NCBI RefSeq assembly: GCF_033568475.1
Contig: NC_133122.1
Coordinates: forward strand, 16,062,763 to 16,126,762
Direction of reading: 5' to 3'
Length of the DNA stretch: 64,000 nucleotides
Source: Henckelia pumila
Taxonomy: Eukaryota; Streptophyta; Magnoliopsida; Lamiales; Gesneriaceae
The translations under genes and the position numbers were made by a program. Below, one piece after another: positions 44,981 through 53,480 of the stretch (its first letter is position 1; each line of letters starts with the position of its first letter). The notes under the pieces were generated by a model. The model was not told where the DNA came from. It worked only from the letters and a program-made list of their open reading frames with translations, and did no database searches.

Positions 44981-45194
44981 AACATATTGTTATGTCTTCA
45001 ATTTCATCGTTTTCAGAAATTTGAATTATCATTTTCCAGTTGCTTGAAAAATGCTCTTTTTTATGATTTTTGAAATAAAAGGTTTGGAGATCTTTTATTT
45101 TATTCCATAATTGATCTATTTGACGTAAATCTTTTAGTAAGATTATTTTATCAAATAAATTTTTAATCTCAATATCTAAAGTTAATTCAGGCAT
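44973..45194 (-). CDS. EPRV2 small ORF a, unknown
   Basis: 73 codons (MPELTLDIEIKNLFDKI), first ORF after the primer site, ending DEIEDITICYE. Helical, acidic and basic residues alternate. No domain recognised. Its open frame in a genome carrying six nonsense changes elsewhere suggests it is real, but at this length openness alone is weak evidence. Confidence 0.55.
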   Translation of the reverse strand: MPELTLDIEIKNLFDKIILLKDLRQIDQLWNKIKDLQTFYFKNHKKEHFSSNWKMIIQISENDEIEDITICYE

Positions 45195-45214
45195 TAATAA
45201 TCTGCTTAATTTAA

Positions 45215-45226
45215 GCTCTGATACCA
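45215..45226 (-). promoter_or_regulatory. EPRV2 Met-tRNA primer-binding site
   Basis: Minus strand TGGTATCAGAGC, 12 of 12 with the plant initiator-Met tRNA site used by Caulimoviridae. By convention it marks the zero point of the circular genome. Confidence 0.92.
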
Positions 45227-46035
45227 GGTTGCGGAATTCTTCAAATTCGTATGAATTTTCTTATTCATGGATTTACAGATCTGATTCATGGATTTACAAA
45301 TCTGATTAATTTATAACAGATAAATATTTTCATATTAGTTTGGTTCCATTCATGGATTATTAATACAAATTTTAGTTGATAAATTGATTCAAATATGGTT
45401 AAATCAGAAGTATTTAAACGATATTCACGAAATGTATCATATTCATGATCATCTTCTATTTCGAACCAGTTTTTTATTATTAATCTTCCATTTCTTATAA
45501 AGGATGATGACATGATTAATGTATTTTGACTTTTTCTTTGAATTAAGGGCTGCAGGAGGTTTAGGAAGGTTACCTTGTTTGAATGAATCTTGGTTTTGAG
45601 CAGAGGCCAAATCCTTGCTTTTCCTTAACGATCACTTGATCAACTGATACTTGCTCTATGAATCTCCAGGTTTACTCTTAACCATGAATATTCAATGATT
45701 GGTTTCCAACCTTGTCCTCCTTACGCCCTGCTTATTTAGTTATTAGCCATAAGGCTTATTTTGTTTCTGATTTTATGTTTCTTAGTTTCTGATAGTTTTC
45801 ATACGTCTTGTATGAACCAAATTGTAATAAACTTTAAGAAGAGAGAGATACTCAAACTTCACTTCCTCTTTTATAGCACAAAACATCTCCTTTTATAGGC
45901 ATGGAGAAACGCATACATAATTAAAAATAAAATAAAATAAAAAGGGACCACCCGACACTACATAATGGAAACAGCTCATTTTACATCTGAGTGGATGCCT
46001 TTAACATGTGGTGTGGTCCACGATTTCATTTGTTT
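45227..46035 (-). promoter_or_regulatory. EPRV2 intergenic region: pregenomic RNA promoter and leader
   Basis: About 800 bases between the transactivator-like ORF and the primer site. Two TATA boxes on the minus strand, GCCTATAAAAGG (45889-45900) and GCTATAAAAGAGG (45865-45877), are followed by a CT-rich start region (TATCTCTCTCTTC). The downstream leader carries one small ORF (45286-45513, MSSSFIRNGRLI), as expected for long leaders bypassed by ribosome shunting. Confidence 0.7.
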
Positions 46036-47247
46036 TTACATTGTGTCACTCTCTGAATCACTGGTGCATTCGGACCATTTTTTTATTGGTTTGTCTTCTT
46101 TGACAGCTGGTTTGTCCTCTTTGACATCTGCTTCTTCTGTCTGAATGGGTTGACAATGTCCACATTTGTGAGTGGAAATCATTGTTCTTAGTCTTTGACA
46201 TAACATTTTTTGGGTTTCTCGGGTCATGTCAACTCTTGCTTCTTAGATTGGAGTTTCGAATTGAGCTAACATGGCTTGTTCTTTCTTTTGGATTGTCTTC
46301 TTGTGTCCAGTGGTTAATAAAATTTTACTGGTTGCAAAATTTATTTTAACCTTTGAGTTTCCATCAATCTTTCCTGTCTTTGAGATCATATCAATCAATG
46401 TCTTTATTCTTATCTCAGGAAGTGTTGAGATATCCATTACTGGTTTCTCTTCATTTGATCCTTCGAATAAGAACTTGTCTTTTTGTTTTCGACATTGAAT
46501 ATATATCATTGGTTGATAGAATTTGTTATCATCCCAATCTGAAAGGGTTGAGTGAATACTCAATGTTAATATTGGATCGTCCTTAAAGACTGCTTTCTTG
46601 AACTGGATGATACTATTTCTCAACTGATATGGAAATAGTTCTATTTCTTGATTGTTGGGACTGACTTCTAATCCACTTAATAATCCATTTGAAAAGAATC
46701 TTGCGACTTAATGCGCTGGAGCACCTTGCAGTGTTCTTGCTCTTGATATGCTCTGTGTGTCACAAGTTTGTAGCCAAGATTCTGCAGATGGTTTGGCTAT
46801 TCTCAAATAGTTTAGTGTTTCAAAGAATTCAGTCTTGAGTTTTTCTGAAAAATTTGTTTTTTCAAAAATTGGTTTTTGTGGTCGCAGATTGACCATCTTT
46901 CTTTCTTTCTTTTCAAGGGCACTTTTAAACGTCCTTTCTTCTTTTTTATTTTTCTCGGTGCTGGCTGTGTCCATCGGTTCTTTTTTCTTTTCTTTTTCTT
47001 TGTCAGTGTTGGCTGTGACCACTGACTGTTTCTATTTTATCTCCATTATTTTGTCAAATGGAGTTGCCATTTTGATTGGTGTTCTTGGTGAGGATGATGA
47101 TGATGAAGTTATCATCTTTTCTTCTGTTCTTTGAATTTTTCTACTCAAATTCCTTTCTTTTAGTTGAAGAATTTGAATTTCTTCCTGCAATTCAATCAAT
47201 TGTTCCTTTAATTGACTTAGTTGCTCCATCTTGATTATACTCTGCAC
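46036..47247 (-). pseudogene. EPRV2 transactivator/inclusion-body-like ORF, three in-frame stops
   Basis: About 403 codons in one frame, broken by TAG (47032-47034), TAA (46708-46710) and TAA (46243-46245). N-terminal Leu/Glu-rich coiled-coil (MEQLSQLKEQLIELQEEI), a Lys/Glu-rich linker, a globular middle (LPEIRIKTLIDMISKTGK), a Cys/His patch (HKCGHCQP) and an acidic tail (CTSDSESDTM). Assignment as the translational transactivator rests mainly on position after RT, size and layout; no diagnostic motif was recognised with certainty. In viruses this protein allows reinitiation on the polycistronic RNA. Confidence 0.6.
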
Positions 47248-47522
47248 AAGAAAACATATTTATATATATAATGATTAGTAAAATAACTCTTTTCGTGAGT
47301 AATTCGGATAGTTTTATTATGCGTATCATTGCATTTAAAAATTCTTTTGCAAGAATTGAATCAATCTTAAATTGATTTTTTTTTTTACTCAAAGAGTAAT
47401 TTATGTTTCTGAATATTATAAATCTCATTTCATTAATTTATATTCCTCATGCTTTATGAGGCATGTTCGGATGACTGAAAGTCATAAAATAATTCATGTT
47501 TCTGAATATAAATCTCATTTCA
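47248..47522 (-). other. EPRV2 spacer between polymerase and transactivator ORFs
   Basis: 275 bases, AT-rich, with two copies of a CATGTTTCTGAATATAAATC-like segment (about 47402-47470 and 47493-47560, the latter running into the polymerase ORF end), each containing GAGGCATG or GAGACATG followed by TTCGGATGACT. A local tandem duplication; it may contain the second (subgenomic) promoter, but no clear TATA box decides this. Confidence 0.45.
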
Positions 47523-49568
47523 TCAATTTATATTTCCCATGCTTTCTGAGACATGTTCGGATGACTCACAGTCATTTTTTGGATCACTTAGGAACTCCTT
47601 TGTTATTCCGTTACTACGGATAGTATAGTTTGGATGAAGTTCTCTGGTTAATGCGTCGGGTAATGAATTATCCGTTCCTTTGACATGTTGGATCTCGAAC
47701 TGATAATGGTTCAATTCTAATTGCCATCTAATTAGTCTTGCTGCATTTCTCCCTGCATTTCTTGATATTTTCCTTGTTTTGAAATATGTTAAATTCATAT
47801 TATCTGTTCTTACTAAAAACGGTTTAGAAATAAGATAAATTTCATAAGTTCTAATTGTGAATATTAAAGCTAATAATTCTTTTTCATTCGAATGATAATT
47901 TAATTGTGCACCTTGAAAAGTTTCTGATGTATAGTTGCATAATTCTTCATTATTTCTAGTAGCTGTTTTAGTAAGTTCTTCTAAATTTCTTTCTCTAGTA
48001 TAAGCTTTTAAACATGCTCCCCAGTATTCATCTGAAGCGTCTGTTTCAATTATTATTATATCTTTATTTGAAGAAAAATATAATTCAGGAAGATTACTAA
48101 TTATTTTCTTTTTAATAGTGTCTATGTAATTAGTATCTTCTTTCGACCATTTCCACTTATAGTCCTGTTTAAGTTTTACCTGAAGAGGTTTTCTGATTTC
48201 TGCAAGTTTTTTAATGTAATTTCCAGAATAAGTTAATAATCCTAAAAATCTTTTTAATTGATCTTTATCCTTGATTTCACTAAGAAAATCATGAATTTTC
48301 TTAAGTATATGCGGTTGTAAACAATGTTTTTCATCTTCTATTTGTAATCCTAAATAATTTATTTTTGTTTTGAATAATTGTGCTTTCTTTTCAGAAAGTA
48401 TAATTCCATCTTTATGACAAATATCTAAAACTGTCATGAGATCTTTATAATGTTGATCTGGTGTTTTTGAATAAATTAATATGTCATCTATATAAACACA
48501 ACAAAAATCTATATATGATTTAAAAGATTCATCCATATATCTTTGAAAGATACCTGGTGCTTGTTTAAGTCCGAAAGGTAATACAATCCATTGATACTGT
48601 CCTTTTGGACAACTGAATATTGTAAGTAATTGTGTTTGTGGTTCTAGTTGAATTTTCCAGAATCCTGATTTACAATCTAAACTGGAAAAATATTTCATTT
48701 CTCCTATATAAGATAGTAAATCATTTTTATTTGGGATATAATATCCATCCATAATTGTTGCTTTATTCATCTTTCGATAATCAATTACCATTCTTTTCTT
48801 ATCAGTATCTTTCTTACTGGCATAAAAGGCTGGTGAAGAGTGTGGACTTTTACTAGGGATGATTATCTTAAGTTTTAATAATTCTTGAACTTTTTTTTCA
48901 AATATTTTTACATCATCCATGTTACATCTTTTTGGTGCTTCACGGATTGTGATATTAGGGTCTTTAAGTTTTATTGAAGCAATGAATTGTTTTCTTTTCT
49001 TAATTTTGTCCTGAGGATTTTCAGAACATATATCATGAAATTTTCTCATGATTTCTTTTTCAGGATTAATCGTTAAAATATTTTCTATTTTTAGTTCTAT
49101 TGGATTTGTATTTCGTTTATGAAAATTCTTTGTAAATCCTTCATTTCCTACGCGAAATGCTGTTCGTATTTTGGAAATGTAAATCATTGATGATCCTTTG
49201 TTTAAAGTTATGTGATCTTCAAATTGTGTAAAGGGAAGATATTCTCTTAAAAAGTTATTTCCTATTATAATGTTCATTCCTGATTCTATTTGATATATAA
49301 TGGGTATTACAAATTTTGTTTCTTCTATTTCTATTTTTAATTTTTCTGCTACTGTATTAAGCATGATTATTGATTCATCTCCTATTAAAACTTTTAATCC
49401 TTTATCATATTTCTTCCAATAATGATTTGGAAGTTTATGCTTGTTTCCTAAACACATACTTGCTCCTGTATCAACATAAGCATGTATATGATATAGTTTA
49501 TGTTCTTTGATTTTAATTTGAATTTTTATATATATACTATTTGGATTAGTTTTGTTTTTATTATTCAT
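47523..49568 (-). CDS. EPRV2 protease-reverse transcriptase-RNase H, open throughout
   Basis: 681 codons with no stop. Aspartic protease YVDTGASMCLG (residues 31-41), linker, reverse transcriptase with FSSLDCKSGFWKIQL and catalytic CVYIDDILIYS (about 355-365), RNase H starting IIETDASDEYWGACL (about 505) and ending near HVKGTDNSLPDALTRE. No integrase, as expected for pararetroviruses. The C-terminus (CESSEHVSESMGNIN) partly comes from the local duplication. It replicates the genome by reverse transcription in the cytoplasm. It is the only large EPRV2 ORF without a lesion. The start lies about 17 bases inside the MULE terminal repeat edge. Confidence 0.92.
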   Translation of the reverse strand: MNNKNKTNPNSIYIKIQIKIKEHKLYHIHAYVDTGASMCLGNKHKLPNHYWKKYDKGLKVLIGDESIIMLNTVAEKLKIEIEETKFVIPIIYQIESGMNIIIGNNFLREYLPFTQFEDHITLNKGSSMIYISKIRTAFRVGNEGFTKNFHKRNTNPIELKIENILTINPEKEIMRKFHDICSENPQDKIKKRKQFIASIKLKDPNITIREAPKRCNMDDVKIFEKKVQELLKLKIIIPSKSPHSSPAFYASKKDTDKKRMVIDYRKMNKATIMDGYYIPNKNDLLSYIGEMKYFSSLDCKSGFWKIQLEPQTQLLTIFSCPKGQYQWIVLPFGLKQAPGIFQRYMDESFKSYIDFCCVYIDDILIYSKTPDQHYKDLMTVLDICHKDGIILSEKKAQLFKTKINYLGLQIEDEKHCLQPHILKKIHDFLSEIKDKDQLKRFLGLLTYSGNYIKKLAEIRKPLQVKLKQDYKWKWSKEDTNYIDTIKKKIISNLPELYFSSNKDIIIIETDASDEYWGACLKAYTRERNLEELTKTATRNNEELCNYTSETFQGAQLNYHSNEKELLALIFTIRTYEIYLISKPFLVRTDNMNLTYFKTRKISRNAGRNAARLIRWQLELNHYQFEIQHVKGTDNSLPDALTRELHPNYTIRSNGITKEFLSDPKNDCESSEHVSESMGNIN

Positions 49569-49836
49569 TCTCTCATTTTTTTATTTTAAGAGATAAGGGT
49601 AAAATTGGTATTTAGAAACAAAAATTTCTCTCTCTAGGGAGTTGAAAGTAAGTTTTATTTATGAAGGGATTTATAAATAAGTTATAAAGTGGTTTAGGGA
49701 GTGATTGCCAATTAACCCTTAAATCTATCATTTTCAACTCTCTTGTAGCTATTTTTTCAGTATTTACGAAATCAAAACCAAAAATATGGAAAAAAAAAAA
49801 GATTTACCATCTTCCTCCTCTTATAAATTTATATTC

Positions 49837-50180
49837 GAAAAATGATTTTTTTGTTTGTTTGTTTGTTTGTTTATTAACTTGTGCATTTTTTTTGTTTTGG
49901 TTCATTAAATTTTCAAACTTTGGTTTTAGCGCTCTAAGTTTTAGTTTTCGGTTATTTTGGTTCAATTGCGCGCTGATGACGTGACATCTTGACATGTCAG
50001 TATTTTTTGTTCTACGTTATCATTTTCATGTGTTACGTCAGCATTTTTCGATGTCAGATCATCAATAGACCAAAATATATCCAAAAACTAAAAGTTAGCG
50101 TATCAAATTCAAACTTTGAAAAATTAATGAAATAAAATCAAAAGACGAAAAAATTAATGGACAAACAAAATTATTTTCCC
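49837..50180. mobile_element. Fold-back MITE
   Basis: Left arm (about 49837-49980) and the inverse complement of the right arm (about 50040-50180) align over more than 100 bases, for example TTTTAGTTTTCGG versus TTTTAGTTTTTGG. A (GTTT)n run lies in the left arm (49850-49873). No sure TSD. Related half-copies appear near 40735-40830 and 63340-63460. Confidence 0.6.
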
Positions 50181-51084
50181 ATTTAGATCTTTGTTGATGT
50201 TTTGACTATCATAATTTTTTCACCATATATATAATAATTCTCGTTAATTAAGAAATCTATTATGTGTTTCGAATGAAAATTTTTATTTCTGATTCGGAAT
50301 AGTTATTATATTAGTGTTCCAGATATTTCTAATTTTATATGTACATGCAATACTCATTAAAATAATTGTTAAAAATTTAAAGAAATTGTTTATGTACGTA
50401 AATATCCTACATAAACTAAAAATAATGCACATATTAAATGATATATGACTTTTAAACAAGAAGATTTTCGAGAAAAATTTGGTATACCTAAAATAATTTG
50501 ACTGTAGAATTTATTGTGTAATGTTTCTTATTTTTGGCGCACTTAGAGAAAATATTATACTTCGACTTATTATTCTATGCACTTGATTAATAATAGTATA
50601 CATAATGATTTCTTGGTTTTATCATTTATCTTGATACATAAAATTTTTAAGAATGATTTTTGTCCAATTAAAATTTTATAATTAATATCTAGCTTTGCCT
50701 AATTTCCTACCGAGCTAGAGCTTAGTTGAAATCTTGGTGACAGTACCCCTAATACTATATTATTATTAAATATAAATTATATGTATATATGTGCATATTC
50801 GAATTTTTGGCATATATATTATGTCCTAAAATTCTATAAAAGTTTATGCTATGATTATTGATTACAGTTCCCCTTTCCTGCGGGCACGGAAAGAAGAGAA
50901 AAGCAAGTGAAACTCGTACTCCCCATAATTTTGTATGATAAAAAAATTTTTAGTGAGGTTTGCATTGCATAAATATAATTCACATGCTAAAAAATGAGCT
51001 AGAAAATTTTTGCTAGCTACTTTGGTTCCGTCTTCCGAGCAATCTCACGGGTACAAGGATTCTTATCTTAACTTTTGGAGTCGT
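50181..51084. other. AT-rich intergenic spacer
   Basis: No credible ORF, RNA gene or repeat seen. Confidence 0.5.
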
Positions 51085-51092
51085 TTTGTAAC

Positions 51093-51685
51093 TAGGGATG
51101 ACAATGAGTCGAGTCTAAACCCCTCCGCATTGAACCCGAATCGGCATGATGGGTTTAGACACGGACAAACGGGTCCACATACGGGTTCGGGGCAGGCCCC
51201 GGCCGCCAAAAATATATATATTAAATATACTTTAATATAAATATAAAATATACATGTATATATATTAATAATATATAATTATATTATTTATATTACATAA
51301 TCAATATTTTATCCCTAATTTGAGTTTACAATATTTTTGGATTTAAATAATTTTAATATATTATGATATTTTTAATATGAAAATATATTATTATGATTTT
51401 TTTGTTATTAATTATTAATTAAATAAAAAATAATATATTTTAAATTGTAGGAATATTTTTTTGTCCTAAATATTATTAATATAAATTTAATGATGATTTG
51501 TTAATTTTTTAACTTATTTAATTTTTTATTTAATAAAATTTAAATTATATTTATTTTGGCAGGTCCAACGGATCTAACCAGAATTGGACCCGAAGGGTCC
51601 ACGGGTCGGGACGGGACGGGACGGGTCCACAGGTTGGCGGTGCGGATCTCGGGTTTGTCTTAAACCCGCCTCGTTGTCATCCCTA
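51093..51685. mobile_element. Non-autonomous hAT element
   Basis: Ends TAGGGATGACAATGAGTC and (inverted) TAGGGATGACAACGAGGC; perfect 8-bp TSD TTTGTAAC at 51085-51092 and 51686-51693. GC-rich subterminal words such as ACGGGTCC and GGGACGGGACGGG surround an AT-rich core. 593 bp, no transposase. Confidence 0.9.
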
Positions 51686-51882
51686 TTTGTAACTACTGAC
51701 TCCATGTCATGATTGATAGTGATTAATATAATTTTTTTTTAAAAAAAATGAGCTGGAAACGAGAAGATTTGAGAAAAAAAAATGTAGAAGGGGTCCAATT
51801 TTTATTTTAAAAAAAATAAAAAAAATAAAATGAAAAACTGACTCGTCCCAAATTCCCCTACACCCTAGGTTCAGGCATCAGG

Positions 51883-51946
51883 AGAACAGTTTAGTACATA
51901 TCGCCCGCAGGGCACTACCCTACGGGCGGCATGTACTAAACCGTTC
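51883..51946. repeat. 30-bp-arm hairpin next to the SIRE element
   Basis: Arms 51883-51912 and 51917-51946 pair at 26 of 30 positions (AGAACAGTTTAGTACAT against AGAACGGTTTAGTACAT). A loop of a few bases. Probably part of a small fold-back element that also includes the SIRE target site. Confidence 0.75.
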
Positions 51947-51965
51947 TGGTTGAGTAGATGCTACC

Positions 51966-53308
51966 TGTTGGGATCGGTTCAGAGGGTAGAGGGGGGGTGA
52001 ATACACTCTGAAACTTTTCTTCTTCTTCTTTAAAATGATCAAGTGAGGTTTAGTTCACTTAATCAGTTTTCTCAACTTCTAAAACGTTTTGAACAACTTA
52101 AATAGTGCGGAAATAGTTCAGAGGTTTTAGTGATGCAAAGTTTATAATGCAGTGTATGAGCAGGATGTAAGATAAATGGCAGTAAATGCTAAAGCACGAT
52201 TTTATGGAAGTTCGAAGGCTTAATCCTTCTACGTCTCCCCTTCTTCCACTTAGGAAGGAATTCACTAGAAGACTTTGGTTATTACAACGTCTTGTAATAC
52301 ACCCACTTCAGACTTAGGACTTATCCAATGCCTAATCCGAAACTCCTAGATTTACACAGATAAGATTCTCAGTTCTTATCAGACTGGTGGAAGCTTTCAG
52401 AGCAGCTTCAAGTCTCTTCAACACTGAGTATAGTTGAGTTGAGCTTCTCAGACTGCAGAGCGGTCGAGAGGCTTGAAAACCCTAGGATGATCCTTGACGA
52501 TCAGATATGTGAACTGTAGGCGAGGGTTTATTTGAGCAGCAGATGAATGATCTTGTAAGTGTGCTCAAGTATATCAGATGAGGACTTCTGATATTATTCA
52601 AGTGATTGAAATTTTTCTGAGTTGCTTGTCTCTCTTCGTTGTCTCGTATCACTTGTTGTTGTTCACGTTGTATCTCTCTTTTTGAGCAATCTTCCCTTTA
52701 TATAGGTCAATCATCAACGTCTTTATTTTGAACGTTCTGATGCTGCATTGAATGCACATTTAATGCTCATAAATGCATTGATGATTCTGCATGAGGATCG
52801 TACACTGCAGACAACTTCCAGGGTCCAAAACTGGAATAAACGGTCGAATGCTTTATCTGCAGTCATTCTGTGTTTTTGCCATTTTGGTACAACCTGTTGT
52901 CTTGATTTGCAGGAGTCAACAAATCTTCTGAAACGCCGGTTCTGCTTTTAATAAAGGATCCTGCAAAGAACATCTTGTCACAGGTACTTGTCTCGAGATA
53001 TCTAGATAGGCAGTTGGCATTCTACCGGTAGAGATATTTGTCCTCTGCTGGTTTGAATAACCAGTCGATAAGCTTGTGACTTCAATCGGTCGAGAGATAA
53101 AGGCGGTTGACAAGCTTCCGGTAGATAGATTTATCCTCTGCTGGTTTTGATAGCCAGTCGATAGGCTTGTGACTTCAGCCGGTCGAGGGCAAAGGCGGTT
53201 GACAAGCTTCCGGTAGAAGTTGTAGTAGATTCCTGAAATACAATGGTTGGCAGCACATTCCTATACAATGAGTTGTTGTTTGTTATCACCAAAATATCGG
53301 ATTCAACA
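51966..53308 (-). repeat. 3' LTR of the SIRE element
   Basis: Minus strand TGTTGAATCCGATATT...CGATCCCAACA. It contains a 92-93-bp tandem duplication (about 53026-53117 and 53118-53210) marked by CTCTGCTGGTTT and AAAGGCGGTTGACAAGC. Confidence 0.93.
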
Positions 53309-53321
53309 ATTTCCCCCTTTT
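53309..53321 (-). other. SIRE polypurine tract
   Basis: Minus strand AAAAAGGGGGAAAT directly before the 3' LTR start TGTTGAATCC. Confidence 0.9.
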
Positions 53322-53480
53322 TGGTGATGACAAAACTTAAGTGCTCCAAGAACAATATGAAAGCATTAAAATGAACTTCATTGAGAGAATGAATTTCATT
53401 AAGTACAATAAGCATTTTTATTACACCTACAGAAAAAAAAATAAGATGCGGCTGCGATAAGTAAAGAAGAGATAAGTTGT

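Larger units (their letters stand above)
42067..49568 (-). other. Endogenous pararetrovirus 2 (EPRV2), near-complete circularly permuted genome
   Basis: About 7.5 kb, the size of a whole caulimovirid genome, on the minus strand: PR-RT-RNase H (49568-47523), transactivator-like ORF (47247-46036), promoter and leader (46035-45227), Met-tRNA site (45215-45226), two small ORFs, movement protein, small coiled-coil ORF, coat protein (to 42067). Closed into a circle, the order after the primer site is small ORFs, MP, coiled-coil ORF, CP, RT, transactivator, as in caulimo- and soymoviruses. The linear ends fall between CP and RT. Six in-frame stops, no frameshifts seen. As read, it is not a functional virus. 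Confidence 0.88.
41979..49718. mobile_element. Mutator-like non-autonomous element enclosing a full pararetrovirus genome
   Basis: Perfect 9-bp direct repeats TTAAATCTA at 41970-41978 and 49719-49727. Immediately inside, the left end reads GGGCAACTTGTAGATAACTT and the inverted right end GGGTTAATTGGCAATCACTC; over the first 29 bases about 20 match, with ATAACTT, TTTCAA, CTCCCTA and a CCCTT(G/A)TC block continuing the similarity further in. A 9-bp TSD and long degenerate terminal repeats are the mark of MULEs. The repeats span about 41979-42064 and 49585-49718; everything between is EPRV2. No transposase is present. Either a virus inserted in a MITE-sized MULE or the MULE captured a virus. Confidence 0.72.

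Noticed and set aside
46835..47134. Phe/Ser-rich plus-strand frame of 99 codons
   Set aside because: Antisense of the Lys/Glu-rich linker of the transactivator-like ORF.
52748..53113. Small frames in the SIRE LTR, repeated at 62689-63054
   Set aside because: Same reasoning: LTR duplication, no protein features.
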